The notes: generated by a model from the sequence alone, not told the origin. A DNA stretch of 64,000 nucleotides from Paenibacillus mangrovi (GCF_022898935.1 NZ_JALIRP010000007.1:248001-312000), one strand, 5' to 3'. Counted from the stretch's first letter, positions 18,666-28,440 are shown. Made by a program: numbers and translations.

Positions 18666-19233
18666 TATCTTTTCCTCCTCTTGCCCCATCAAGAATATCT
18701 GGATGGTAATGAAGTGACGCCAAGGCCTAATTCATGCGCTTTCTCCGTGTTATCGGCAACCCGCGATGATCATGCCGCTTCGGTCAAGGAAGCAGTCATT
18801 CTGGTGACTCATGATTTGTTGTCATATGTAAAAGAATCACGTTTGAACCTATCCTTAAGGCTGCTGTTATCGTTGCTTTATACCTACGTTCTATTTCCGG
18901 ATCGGTTCCGTCCGGTACGACAAAAATGGCCTGATGTGCTTCCCCTCCTGTGCTGGTATTCCTTCAATCCTCTTAATGCACTGTAAGCATTACATACTAA
19001 TAATCATCTTTTCCTGATTTGTATGTAATGACCGCAGCATGAAAATTGTACCATAAGTTGCAGTCCGCCGGGACCATAAAAGTTTAAAAAGTTCCGTATT
19101 ATTCTTGAGGCTTATATGGCCTGACGCTAAAGGTTTGAGCCGAATCTGTAAGAAGTTGCATGAATCATGATATGCAAAAGTCCGCGCTTTTTTTTCCGCC
19201 TTCCGTATGGGTATAAAGATTCATTCCAGCCGT
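18666..19233. other. Gene-poor spacer upstream of the telA cluster
   Basis: No intact gene seen. On the minus strand 18963-18796 reads as about 55 codons of protein-like sequence between two stops (with AIFVVPDGTDPEIERRYKAT and VILLHM), lacking an upstream start, which suggests a decayed gene. A 10-bp perfect inverted repeat, CATTACATAC at 18988-18997 and GTATGTAATG at 19021-19030, lies further upstream. The promoter of the telA cluster should be in this stretch, but no clear consensus pair was found. Confidence 0.4.
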
Positions 19234-19345
19234 AAGAAAAACGTCTATCGACGTACTTTCACAGAAGACAGACCGCTTTTGGATGTAGTTTTTCTTGCGA
19301 TTATAGAATGGTTCAGCTTCGCTGAGATTTAAATTCTATAATCTT
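19234..19345. repeat. Solo copy of the 110-bp structured repeat
   Basis: 112 bp related to the units of the array at 58657-59565. The first part (19234-19296) has the same AAGAAAAAC/GTTTTTCTT arms and a nearly identical interior. The second part is an independent hairpin with arms GATTATAGAAT (19299-19309) and ATTCTATAATC (19333-19343), an 11-bp perfect stem whose sequence differs from the array but is still paired, with an inner CAGC-TTC-GCTG stem. It lies between the ABC exporter terminator and the telA cluster, in the same orientation relative to the leftward genes as the array. Confidence 0.85.
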
Positions 19346-19378
19346 AAAAAACAAACCCGCCATGCATGATGGCGGGTT
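19346..19378 (-). terminator. Rho-independent terminator after the ABC exporter
   Basis: On the minus strand, AACCCGCCAT and ATGGCGGGTT arms with a 5-nt loop, then TTTGTTTTTT. It starts 11 bp after the exporter stop codon and directly adjoins the solo repeat. Confidence 0.9.
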
Positions 19379-19388
19379 CTTTCAAATA

Positions 19389-21125
19389 TTATGATTTCAA
19401 ATGCATGTTGTACAGATTCGCGTATGTTCCATTTAAGGCGATAAGCTCTTCATGGGTTCCCTGCTCATCGATCCCATTCTCGTTCAGCACGACGATCCGC
19501 TGCGCGTTTCGAACCGTAGACAAACGGTGGGCTATCACCAGGGTAGTACGGTTATCGGATAACCTTTCGAGCGAATTTTGAACGGCCTTTTCGCTCTCAT
19601 TGTCCAAAGCGCTTGTCGCTTCATCAAATATTAGGATCGGCGGATTTTTCAGGAAAACGCGCGCAATACTAAGCCTCTGCTTCTGACCGCCAGAGAGTTT
19701 AACGCCTCTTTGACCGATATCCGTGTCATATCCATCCGGAAGTTTCATAATGAAATCATGGGCATTCGCCTTTTTCGCCGCTTCCACGATCTCCTCCTTG
19801 CTTGCGTCCATTTTACCGTAACGGATGTTATCCGAAACCGTACCGGCAAATAAATAGACGTCCTGCTGAACAATGCCGATGTTTTTTCTTAGCGAACGAA
19901 GGCGAATGTCTCTGATATCCCGATCATCCAGAAGTATTTGCCCCTCATTCAACTCATAGAAGCGCGGAATCAAAGAACAGAGAGTGGACTTGCCGGCACC
20001 GGATGCTCCCACGATCGCAACATATTCCCCGACATCGATCTGCAGAGATACGTCCGTCAGGACATTTTGGTGCTCTTCAATATACTTGAAGCTTGCATGC
20101 ACGAATTCCAATTTTCCCCGCACTTGTTCCAGTTCTATCGCGTTGGGGGAGTCTTGGATATCAGGCTCGATCTCCATAATCTCCATAAACCGGTCAAAAC
20201 CCGTTATTCCTTCCTGATACAGCCTCGCGAAGTTCACCAATCTCTGAATGGGCTCGATTATGATGCCAATACATAAGAAAAAGGTCAGCAAATCGGCGAG
20301 CTCAAGTGAAGTATTCAGAATAGCAGCTCCGCCAAAAATGATAACGGCCACAGTTATCAACTGCGTGAACGCGATCAGTCCTTCGTAAAAGTATGTTTCA
20401 CTTTTATAGCCATCTCTTCGGCTGTCAACAAAACGGTTGTTTTCGTAATCAAATTTTTGCTGCTCAATCTCTTCGTTTGTAAATGATTTCACAACACGGA
20501 TACCCGAGAGGGAATCTTCAACCTGCGCATTGATGTCACCGATCCGATCCTTGCTTCTTCTTAAAGCTACATTCATTTTTTTATTGAAATAAAACGCGTA
20601 AACCGCCATTACCGGTAAAAAGAGAAAGACAATAAAGGTAAGCTTAACATCGATATAAGCCAAAATGATGAAAGCGCCCGTAAACTTGAGCAGTGAAATG
20701 ACGATATCTTCAGGACCGTGATGGTAAAGTTCAGTTAGTGATAAGATGTCATTGGTGGTGCGGGTCATGAGTTGCCCTATTTTTTGTTCATCATAAAAAC
20801 GGAACGATAGTTTCTGCAGATGATCAAACAGCTCTTTTCGCATGTCACTTTCCATCATGGCCCCCATCATATGACCCTTATAGGAAATAAACATGTTGCA
20901 AAATGTATGGACGATGATGAGGCCGATCATGACGGCACCAATCGTGTACATTTGAACCAATGTATTGGGCGTATTCTCTTGTAGAATCTGAACGGTAATA
21001 TAGCGAATGCACATTGGAAGGATTAATGTAATGAGCGAAACGATCAACGCACAGACCATGTCGGCACATAATAATCCCAGATGAGGTTTGTAATACGATA
21101 ACAATTTCTTGGTTCGTGAATTCAA
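19389..21125 (-). CDS. ABC exporter, fused membrane and ATPase domains
   Basis: 578 residues, the usual length for a type IV ABC half-transporter that works as a homo- or heterodimer. Six membrane segments occupy residues about 15-300. The ATPase domain (about 335-575) has Walker A GASGAGKSTLCS, Q-loop, signature LSGGQKQRLSIARVFL, Walker B PILIFDEATSALD and the switch His in VIAHRLST, so catalysis looks intact. The start is TTG 21125 with GGAGGAG eight bases upstream. It is a single gene with its own terminator. A lipid or drug export role is typical; the substrate is unknown. Confidence 0.93.
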   Translation of the reverse strand: MNSRTKKLLSYYKPHLGLLCADMVCALIVSLITLILPMCIRYITVQILQENTPNTLVQMYTIGAVMIGLIIVHTFCNMFISYKGHMMGAMMESDMRKELFDHLQKLSFRFYDEQKIGQLMTRTTNDILSLTELYHHGPEDIVISLLKFTGAFIILAYIDVKLTFIVFLFLPVMAVYAFYFNKKMNVALRRSKDRIGDINAQVEDSLSGIRVVKSFTNEEIEQQKFDYENNRFVDSRRDGYKSETYFYEGLIAFTQLITVAVIIFGGAAILNTSLELADLLTFFLCIGIIIEPIQRLVNFARLYQEGITGFDRFMEIMEIEPDIQDSPNAIELEQVRGKLEFVHASFKYIEEHQNVLTDVSLQIDVGEYVAIVGASGAGKSTLCSLIPRFYELNEGQILLDDRDIRDIRLRSLRKNIGIVQQDVYLFAGTVSDNIRYGKMDASKEEIVEAAKKANAHDFIMKLPDGYDTDIGQRGVKLSGGQKQRLSIARVFLKNPPILIFDEATSALDNESEKAVQNSLERLSDNRTTLVIAHRLSTVRNAQRIVVLNENGIDEQGTHEELIALNGTYANLYNMHLKS

Positions 21126-21308
21126 ATCTATCTCTCCTCCATGATTTGGAGGGTCAGATCATGATCGCCCTCCAAAGATGATTTATGTTCGCGATCATTG
21201 TATTTTTCATTAAAAACACCCTTCCCATTGGAATGTAGACATACAGTTCAATCATATTCCGATCTTCCTCGGTTGAATCAATAAGATATATTTATAATTA
21301 AAAAATAT

Positions 21309-21338
21309 CAAAGGCCGCCGGATTGCCGGCAGCCTTTG
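21309..21338 (-). terminator. Rho-independent terminator
   Basis: On the minus strand, CAAAGGC and GCCGG/CCGGC inner pairs closing with GCCTTTG, followed by a T-rich run. It lies 15 bp after the small secreted-protein gene. Confidence 0.85.
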
Positions 21339-21352
21339 GTCAACCGCAGTGA

Positions 21353-21883
21353 TCATGGTTTTTCAATTTCTTCCCATTTCTTCGTAAACACGTCAAGTTT
21401 GATATACACTCGCTTGTGGTCTTTTAGAACATCTCCATAAACGTAGCCATCCCCATATCCTCCCGATACCCATAGTTCACGGTCGGGAACCATTCCGGTA
21501 TGAGCAATAGCGGCGTTAGCAAGCTTTAAAATCTCTTTCCAATAGGTCGTACCATTCCAAATATCTTTGAAATTAGGTGATTCCTTGATGTACAGATTGG
21601 TCTCGGGTCCACCGGAGGTCTCATCGTAGACGGTTCCCGTCTTAGCGTTCACAGCATAGGTTCTGCCATTGGCTTCAGGGTCCGCTGGCCTGGACGTGAA
21701 TAAGTAGGTATCCCCTTTCCGCGTAACGTCCCATCCGTTTACATCCATCTTTAGAGCCATCAATCGTGTCACTTCCTGCTCGCCCATAGGCATCACGTGC
21801 GGAGAAGGATTCCAACCTGACATACAGCAAAGCATAAGAATGGAAATGAATATGCTGTTCAAGAGCGCACCCCGTTTCATCAT
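21353..21883 (-). CDS. Small secreted protein, PepSY-like features
   Basis: 176 residues. A signal peptide or membrane anchor (ALLNSIFISILMLCCMSGW) is followed by about 145 residues of mixed alpha/beta sequence. The stretch YAVNAKTGTVYDETSGG resembles the strand-turn of PepSY-type domains, but one short motif is weak support. Two cysteines fall at the end of the hydrophobic segment (LCCMSG), so lipidation is possible though the lipobox is poor. The ribosome binding site is weak. It lies between two terminators and so is probably monocistronic. Function not recognised. Confidence 0.65.
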   Translation of the reverse strand: MMKRGALLNSIFISILMLCCMSGWNPSPHVMPMGEQEVTRLMALKMDVNGWDVTRKGDTYLFTSRPADPEANGRTYAVNAKTGTVYDETSGGPETNLYIKESPNFKDIWNGTTYWKEILKLANAAIAHTGMVPDRELWVSGGYGDGYVYGDVLKDHKRVYIKLDVFTKKWEEIEKP

Positions 21884-21954
21884 TCTGAAGTGAGCCTTCA
21901 GAAGTTACTACAGTTTAAGACGGAGTCCAGTGAAGAATGTTGTGTAATAACGTA

Positions 21955-21985
21955 AAAAACCGGGAAACGATTAGACGTTCCCGGC
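21955..21985 (-). terminator. Terminator-like hairpin with no obvious gene in front
   Basis: On the minus strand, CCGGGAACG and CGTTTCCCGG arms followed by TTTTTT. It would stop leftward transcription from within or beyond the start of the RCC1-protein gene. It may protect the small secreted-protein gene from read-through or end an antisense RNA. Confidence 0.5.
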
Positions 21986-22066
21986 TTTGTGGAATTAGAG
22001 TCGCGCAACTTTTTCCCCTTTGTTCGCGTCATTAGATTCAATAAAACATGTCTCTGGAGGAATATT

Positions 22067-23569
22067 ATGAAGAAATCTCTTTGCATGCCAGCACTCCATA
22101 AGCAGCTTGCAGTTATGGCTATTGCGGGTCTAGCCATTTCCCCTCAAGCTTCGGCTCTGACTGCTGCAAGCCCGGTTGCCGCTGTCCCATCATCCTTCCT
22201 TTCCGATTCTTCAGCTACTTCGATCCATATTCCTGTTACCCAAAGTACGGCCTTTAGTCAGGTAACAGCCGGCAATTACTATTCGGTCGGACTGCGAGCA
22301 GATGGTTCCGTTTGGACTTGGGGCCGAAATTTATATGGTGAACTGGGCATCACGGATACGACCGCAACTTCAAATATGATCGCACCTGTCCGATTAAGCA
22401 CGCTTTCAGAAATGACTTCAATTGCTTCCAACGGCAACGGATATCAGCTTGGGGTTAGGAAAGACGGCAGTGTATGGGAATGGGGGAATCGTTATAGTAC
22501 AGACAGAGAATCACAGCCGCCAAGGCAGTTGCCACAAATTTCAGATGTCTCCCAAGTCTCAACGTTGAATGAGATTAGTTTTGCGCTCACGAAGGATGGA
22601 ACCGTAAAGGCATGGATGAGGGATCATGAAACCGGAGAATCCAGCAGGCCCGTCCAAGTCGAGGGACTCCGTAAAATTGTCCAATTGGATGCTGCGGCTG
22701 GAAAGGGATATGCTCTTGATTCGTCCGGATCTGTCTGGATCTTCTCGGCGGAGCTGAAGGACAAGCAGCTCAATCTCTCGTCTCCTTCACAGATATATGG
22801 ATTACCGCCATTAAAGCAAATTTACGTGTACAATTCCACTGAGGCTTACGGAGTCGACGCCGCTGGATCTGCTTGGAAATGGTCTATCACGAACGCATCG
22901 TCCGTGATCAAACTGTCTGGAAAAGCTTCGAAGATCTATCCTCAGCTCAAGGTAAAAAGCATACAGGCTGCAAATGGATATGCTGTTCTGCTAACCCGCC
23001 AAGGAGAAGTGTGGACTTACGGCAAAAAGCCAGCAGGCAAAGAAGGAAAAGTGAAAGAACTTAGTGGCATTGTTTCCATCTCCGCCGGTGACACTCACTG
23101 TCTGGCGATCGACTCCAAAGGACAGGTATGGGGCTGGGGAGCCAATCAGTGGAATGAAATCGGGGTACCGAGGAATTCCGGGGATGGAATGGAGTATGTA
23201 CCAGTACGCATCCAGACTCCAATTACGGTAGTCATCAATGGTAAACTGCTCCCTGCTTCTTTTCCAGCCATGATGAACAACAATCTGATCAGTGTTCCGT
23301 TGAAAAGTGTCGTGAAAGAGCTGGGCGCATCGCTTGACATTTCTCCTGTCACGAACGGCAGCGTATATACGATGAAGCACCAACAAAATACAGTCACTTT
23401 TCAAATAGGATCAACGGAAGCCGAATTGAACGGGCAAAAGCTGGCTTTGTCCAGCCCAGCCTATCTGATCACAGGTGCAACGATGATCCCCGCTTCCCTG
23501 TTGAAGCAAATGGGCATCCAGGTTGTTTGGGATTCCAAGCTCTCCACTCTCAGTATTAGCAGCTCTTAA
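22067..23569 (+). CDS. Secreted RCC1-repeat protein with copper-amine-oxidase-N-like domain
   Basis: 500 residues. ATG 22067 is chosen because CTGGAGG lies upstream and a signal peptide (LAVMAIAGLAISPQASA) follows at once. Residues about 65-385 are RCC1-type beta-propeller repeats, seen in recurring blocks such as YYSVGLRADGSVWTWGRN, YQLGVRKDGSVWEWGNR and HCLAIDSKGQVWGWGANQW. Residues about 388-500 are the CuAO_N1 module found on many Paenibacillus surface proteins (VVINGKLLPASFPAMMNNNLISVPLKSVVKELG...VVWDSKLSTLSI). It probably acts in protein binding at the cell surface. Alone in its transcription unit, with a terminator downstream. Confidence 0.88.
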   Translation: MKKSLCMPALHKQLAVMAIAGLAISPQASALTAASPVAAVPSSFLSDSSATSIHIPVTQSTAFSQVTAGNYYSVGLRADGSVWTWGRNLYGELGITDTTATSNMIAPVRLSTLSEMTSIASNGNGYQLGVRKDGSVWEWGNRYSTDRESQPPRQLPQISDVSQVSTLNEISFALTKDGTVKAWMRDHETGESSRPVQVEGLRKIVQLDAAAGKGYALDSSGSVWIFSAELKDKQLNLSSPSQIYGLPPLKQIYVYNSTEAYGVDAAGSAWKWSITNASSVIKLSGKASKIYPQLKVKSIQAANGYAVLLTRQGEVWTYGKKPAGKEGKVKELSGIVSISAGDTHCLAIDSKGQVWGWGANQWNEIGVPRNSGDGMEYVPVRIQTPITVVINGKLLPASFPAMMNNNLISVPLKSVVKELGASLDISPVTNGSVYTMKHQQNTVTFQIGSTEAELNGQKLALSSPAYLITGATMIPASLLKQMGIQVVWDSKLSTLSISSS

Positions 23570-23585
23570 TACGCAAATGAACAAA

Positions 23586-23625
23586 AGAAGCGTATTCTGA
23601 TTTCAGAATGCGCTTCTTCTTTTGA
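23586..23625 (+). terminator. Rho-independent terminator after the RCC1-repeat gene
   Basis: AAGAAGCG and CGCTTCTT arms with inner ATTCTG/CAGAAT pairing, followed by CTTTT. It begins 16 bp after the stop codon. The rest of 23626-23869, between converging genes, holds nothing recognisable. Confidence 0.85.
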
Positions 23626-23869
23626 GCTTTGACAATGGTTCTCACTACCTGAACGACTCGGTTTATGTTAAGGCCGCAGTTATAGTTTCCTTCATTCCAG
23701 AATCTCTAATCTGATCTGCGATGGCTTTCCATCTGGATTCGTGACTTTCATGAGTAAGCTTAGGTACAAAGCCAGAAATCATCCGTATTCAAAAGCGCCT
23801 TGTCTCTTCCTTCTTTCCGCATTTGCAGCAGAGCTGCATGAGTTACCCGGTAAAAGTCGCAGCAGTCGT

Positions 23870-26800
23870 TTATTTGATCGGTCTAACCGACACTTGATCA
23901 ATTTCCACGGTGTTAGCTGCTCCGGTACTCTTTAAGGCGAACCCGATTCCGCCTGAAGAGAGTGACGAGTCGCTGAATGCACCCACTACCGTTCCGTCAA
24001 TGGACAGCTTGATATCGTTCCCGTTAACTTCCACTTGGTACGCATGCCAATCCGCCAGAGAGAATCCCGGCAGGAATGAACTGATATTAATGGCGGAACC
24101 AACTTGGACATTCGCTGCCGAATCAGCGTACTTCCACAGCTCCACCGCATTGGAATTTTTAAATTCCAAGAAGTAATAGCTCGTGCCCGAGGAGTACCGG
24201 AACATCGCCCGGAAACGGTCTCCCTTTGCATGAAAGTCCAGACTGTAATTCTGGGTACTGTATGGAAGCAGATTCGGCTTGACCACCACTCGTTGAGGGT
24301 AGGTCAGCGTCGTCGTTCCCATCAGCTCCGCTGAAGTTTCGCTCCCCTGGATTTGCCATGCCGTGCTGCCGAACAAGTCCCAGTTGGAGAGCCCGCCGTC
24401 AAATTTATCCTCGAATAAGGGCTTCACCGGGGGTACCGTTACAGCCCCTTCGCTAATCAGCCCCACATCGTCGAACCAAGCGGTACCCGCTCCGTTCAAT
24501 TCAAGATCAATCCTGATCTTGGCCGCATCCGCAGGAGTAACGGCGTTCACCGTCAACTGCGTCCAACCATTCGTTCCTCTTACTTCGTTCGAGAAGGAAG
24601 CATTTCCTGTCACGGTCCCATCGCTCCTGTAACAGGTAATGACAGCGCGTGCTCCATCAGTCGCATTGACATCGCTGGTCTTAACCCAAGCTTTGAACGT
24701 ATACGAAGCCGAAGAATCGATAGCGATCATATTGGTGTCGGACAGGCTCCATCCGCCCTTATCCTCTGAAGCGGCATTGACGATCTTGGCAGAACGGCTG
24801 CCTGTTCTTGCCAAATCAGAGTCCCAGGTAACGGAGGGATTACCTTCCGTGGACACTTCCGTCCAAAAGTCAGGAGTTCCGGTTCCATCCTCAAAACTGG
24901 CGTTAGGCACGGACACGGGTTCTCCCGTAGGGGTAATCGTCCAATCTGCGAAATTGTAAACCAGCTTCTCACCACCTTCGGTTGCCGTGAACACGTCGGA
25001 GTTAGGTTCCTGCTGCAGCCAAGGCGTGTCGAAGAGCTTAAATGAATTATAATCAATCGCCTTATTGTTGATCTTGTGTGTATTGTTGTAGGGTCCTTCG
25101 GCCGAATCGAAAGTGATATCCATCGTATCTCCACTTAAGCTTTGATAGATGAGACGTGGATTGGTATCGTTGATATGGCTGCTGTCTACCGATGTCTTGG
25201 CAAGAATGGCGCTCTTGAAACTGGCGAAATCCGCATATTCTGCCCGATCCGCCGTTTCCAGCACCCAGCCGTTCGTGTCGGCCTGGCTGCGGAGAATGTT
25301 GTAGCTGTATAGCAGCTGCGCTGTAGGATGCAGCTGCGTCGTCGTCTTGACCTTGTTTGACGGATCGGTTGACGTCTGGTAATACCAGGAAGTCGGCTTG
25401 ACGAACTTGAAGGCGAAATACATTGTCCCCGCATTGCTGAACACCCATCCGGATTGCTCTTCTCTGCTGAGAATCGAGCCCGTGTCCGGGAACATGGCGT
25501 TGATATAGTTGGTCGTTGGGCTGTTCAGCAGTTTGAATACCCCGACCGCCGCCTTGCCATCCTGCATGATTCGGTGACTGGAAGGCTGGTCGTAATTTCC
25601 TATAGGAGCGGTGCCCTGATCGGTAGATAATCTAAACAAAGGATTCGCGGAATCGGATTGCCAGCGAAGAACAACGGGAAGATCCTCGATCCAGTTATCG
25701 ACCCTGCTGTACTGCACCTCGGTTGCCAGGCCCCATGTCGGCTTTACATACGCCTGACGATAAATTTTCATCCCCCGCCCACTCGAATTTTGTAGATTGG
25801 ACTTGCGTGACTCATATTCCTTAGAAGCGGTTTGCCCGATTCGAACCGCCATCTCGGGCGGCTCGTAGTCCATCCCTCTATAGAGGACTAGGCCCAGATA
25901 TTCCAGGTACGGCCGGTAAAGCGATGGCGCCGAGCTGTCTGATTCGCCTACCGTTTGTTGTGCGCGATGCGATCCGAAATAAGACCACGCGAGCGCCGTA
26001 TGGTCCGCCCCTCTCCAGGTAGGGTCGCTGGCCGAGACCGAGTCTCCTTTCGCTCTGCTCACAGAGGAGATGGTGTATCCGTCAATCCAGTCATTTGCCC
26101 ATTCGAACCACATGACGTCCATCGCCATTTTGGCTTCCTGCTTCAAGTCAGGCTCATCGGTATATTGATAGATGGCGTTCAGGCACAAATAGGTCATAAA
26201 TGTGTATTCCGGACTTTCGTACTCCGCCCACCCCTTGTGGACGCCGGCATGAATCATGTCTTCAATGTTCGTTTTATTCATGCTTTTCAGCTTGGCTCCC
26301 GAATTGCCGTTCAGGTCTACGAGGTCAGGAAAATACTGCCCGACCAGATATCCGGTTGCATAATTGCTCATCCGTAAATTTTCCGTTTGGGGCAGAGCAG
26401 CGTAAGCGTATGACGCAAAGTATTGTTTGACATGCTCCATCATGGCGCTGCTGAATTGATCTCCGGCCATCAGGTAGGCGTACATCTTGGCCATCGTCTT
26501 GTATTGCTCCCAATCATAGGTTTGAAATAGCGCGTCCAGCTTCTTCAGGTTGCCTGCGACATTCTGGCCATCCAGAATTTGAGCGACATATTCCGCAGTA
26601 TTGATAGGTCCGCTCTCTTCCTGCATCGTCTTGGTTTTGTTCCACAGCCATTGTTTCCGGCTCTCGATTGTTCCCGGAAAAGGCGCATAGGTGCTCTCCA
26701 CCGGCGGCGCTTCGCCGATGCTCACCTGTCCGAAAACGGCAGCAGCCAATCTGCTATTGGTATGGCTGGTAACCGCCAGCCCGATGTAGACGGTATCCGC

Positions 26801-28258
26801 CATGCTGATGGTTTCCCGCTTGATCATAATCCAGTTCGTCCCGTCGCTTGAATCGTATGCGCTGATCCCGCTCTGATCCCGCACAAGCTTCAACCAATAT
26901 GGAGCCGTCGTCGTTGTTCCCGTCGTCAGGGTCGACGCTCCGGCAGACTGCTGGCGTGATTGGTAGATCGAGCCATGCGAAGGCGTAAGTGCCATGAACG
27001 CATATGGCGATTGCTTCGTCATGTCGCTGCGGATCATCAATCCCGCTTTCGTCCACTCGGCAGAATTCTGAACGCTGTCAACACGCGCTATGATCTGTCC
27101 ATTCCCCGTCCACGGCCGATAGACATAATGGAACGCGTCCTCAGTTCCCCAAATGTCGCTGCCGGAGCCCTTCACCTCGTACGAGTTCGTATCGGAATCG
27201 TAACTCGCGCTGCCCGCAATCGTCACGCTGCCGATGTCCCGATCGCCAAAAGGCGCGGGAAGTCCACCTGCCGATGCGTCCGTCGTCACCGTTACTTCAT
27301 TGCTGGGATCCGATACATTCCCCGCGCCATCCTTCGCTTTTACGGTATAACGGTACTCCGAGTTCGGCGATAATCCGCCGTCTTCAAGCGTTGTCACGAG
27401 TCCGCTTACGGATTGGGTCAGTACGCCATTTCTGTAAATGTCATATCCTTTCACACTCACATTATCCTGCGAAGCCGTCCAGCTTAAGGACGCGCTTGTG
27501 TCGGTCTTGCTCACGACGATCAGGTTTGATGGCGCCGTTGGCGCTTCGTCGTCCTGTACGGTACCCACCTCGTAGACCGCCAGATCGTCAATGACGTAGG
27601 CTTCGTCCGTCCCACCGGTGTCGACCCTAACAGAGAAGCCCAGCTCTACAGTCGAGATATTGCGCTGCCCGCCGTTGGGAGTCACCGTAAACCGGTAACT
27701 CGGAATGTCGCTGTCGGTCACCGTCTGAAGCGCCGCGGAAGAGGTATTCAGATAAGCTGCTGTCCCGGTAATGCTCGTGGCGCTCACCGGGAACCGTGGG
27801 ATGAGATTATTATCGAAGTTGCCGAATTGAATCTGGGCATAGATGTCTTTGGCTACAGGCTTGTCGCTTACAGCGCTGCGATGGAGCTTATACTCGAGTA
27901 TAAAATCCACCGGAGGGCTTCCGATCGGCAAATTATAAACTTCATTAATGCGATTCTTCAAGGTTCCGGAAGAGGTCCGGTAATAGAAGTAGCTCGACAG
28001 ATTCGAGCCAAACGAGGCGTCGCGAAGCTCGAGCGCGTTGTTGCCATCCACCTGAACGATCTGCTGCGAGCCTCCTGATGCTGCATTGGAAAGCGTCAAC
28101 GGACTGGATCCTCCGTTAAAGTGCACATCCATGTCTGCCGCCAATAAGTTGACCATCGAAGGCTCCAGGACCGCTTCCTCCGCATTGGCATGCATAATGG
28201 GTACATAACCGAGGACAAGCGTTAGAGCCAGCAACCAGCTTACGATTTTTTTGTTCAT
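23870..28258 (-). CDS. Large secreted multidomain protein, candidate polysaccharide-active enzyme
   Basis: About 1,462 residues. The start is set at ATG 28258 (MNKKIVSW...), 12 bases after GGAGG; the in-frame TTG 28270 abuts that site. In order: signal peptide ending near ANAEE; a beta-sandwich at about 35-235; a fibronectin III domain at about 242-330 (TAPSNLIVVSKTDTSASLSW); a DUF1349-like sandwich at about 340-515 (AEWTKAGLMIRSD, LKLVRDQSGISAYDSSDG); an alpha-helical region at about 530-770 that looks like an alpha/alpha toroid, followed by a beta region to about 1130, together the likely catalytic part; a CBM-type sandwich (PNASFEDG...TAWFDDVGLI); and a C-terminal LamG/DUF1080-like sandwich. 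The helical core plus beta-sandwich recalls polysaccharide lyases, but no catalytic residue can be assigned. Its place beside an importer suggests it makes the transported sugar. Confidence 0.82.
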   Translation of the reverse strand: MNKKIVSWLLALTLVLGYVPIMHANAEEAVLEPSMVNLLAADMDVHFNGGSSPLTLSNAASGGSQQIVQVDGNNALELRDASFGSNLSSYFYYRTSSGTLKNRINEVYNLPIGSPPVDFILEYKLHRSAVSDKPVAKDIYAQIQFGNFDNNLIPRFPVSATSITGTAAYLNTSSAALQTVTDSDIPSYRFTVTPNGGQRNISTVELGFSVRVDTGGTDEAYVIDDLAVYEVGTVQDDEAPTAPSNLIVVSKTDTSASLSWTASQDNVSVKGYDIYRNGVLTQSVSGLVTTLEDGGLSPNSEYRYTVKAKDGAGNVSDPSNEVTVTTDASAGGLPAPFGDRDIGSVTIAGSASYDSDTNSYEVKGSGSDIWGTEDAFHYVYRPWTGNGQIIARVDSVQNSAEWTKAGLMIRSDMTKQSPYAFMALTPSHGSIYQSRQQSAGASTLTTGTTTTAPYWLKLVRDQSGISAYDSSDGTNWIMIKRETISMADTVYIGLAVTSHTNSRLAAAVFGQVSIGEAPPVESTYAPFPGTIESRKQWLWNKTKTMQEESGPINTAEYVAQILDGQNVAGNLKKLDALFQTYDWEQYKTMAKMYAYLMAGDQFSSAMMEHVKQYFASYAYAALPQTENLRMSNYATGYLVGQYFPDLVDLNGNSGAKLKSMNKTNIEDMIHAGVHKGWAEYESPEYTFMTYLCLNAIYQYTDEPDLKQEAKMAMDVMWFEWANDWIDGYTISSVSRAKGDSVSASDPTWRGADHTALAWSYFGSHRAQQTVGESDSSAPSLYRPYLEYLGLVLYRGMDYEPPEMAVRIGQTASKEYESRKSNLQNSSGRGMKIYRQAYVKPTWGLATEVQYSRVDNWIEDLPVVLRWQSDSANPLFRLSTDQGTAPIGNYDQPSSHRIMQDGKAAVGVFKLLNSPTTNYINAMFPDTGSILSREEQSGWVFSNAGTMYFAFKFVKPTSWYYQTSTDPSNKVKTTTQLHPTAQLLYSYNILRSQADTNGWVLETADRAEYADFASFKSAILAKTSVDSSHINDTNPRLIYQSLSGDTMDITFDSAEGPYNNTHKINNKAIDYNSFKLFDTPWLQQEPNSDVFTATEGGEKLVYNFADWTITPTGEPVSVPNASFEDGTGTPDFWTEVSTEGNPSVTWDSDLARTGSRSAKIVNAASEDKGGWSLSDTNMIAIDSSASYTFKAWVKTSDVNATDGARAVITCYRSDGTVTGNASFSNEVRGTNGWTQLTVNAVTPADAAKIRIDLELNGAGTAWFDDVGLISEGAVTVPPVKPLFEDKFDGGLSNWDLFGSTAWQIQGSETSAELMGTTTLTYPQRVVVKPNLLPYSTQNYSLDFHAKGDRFRAMFRYSSGTSYYFLEFKNSNAVELWKYADSAANVQVGSAINISSFLPGFSLADWHAYQVEVNGNDIKLSIDGTVVGAFSDSSLSSGGIGFALKSTGAANTVEIDQVSVRPIK

Positions 28259-28440
28259 GAACTGGATCAACCTCCATCGTTAGATAAGAACTGCTTCTTG
28301 GCGTTCGCGAAATTTGCCGATATAGTCAGCTCTTCTTCCCTACCCATGTATAAAAGTTGATCACCCCCTTCCAGTCCCTGAAGTAGCCTTCACGTCCCCA
28401 TCCGGCAATTCAATGCTGTAGCTCATTCTGTTCTGCAGTC

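Noticed and set aside
18681-18986. 101-codon plus-strand open frame in the telA spacer
   Set aside because: No ribosome binding site and no recognisable protein features; the opposite strand looks more protein-like.
23741-23935. 64-codon plus-strand open frame between converging genes
   Set aside because: It overlaps the end of the large secreted-protein gene, has no ribosome binding site and no family features.
26960-27373. Long plus-strand open frames opposite the large secreted-protein gene
   Set aside because: They are rich in Arg, His and Pro, lack ribosome binding sites and lie wholly antisense to a well-supported gene.
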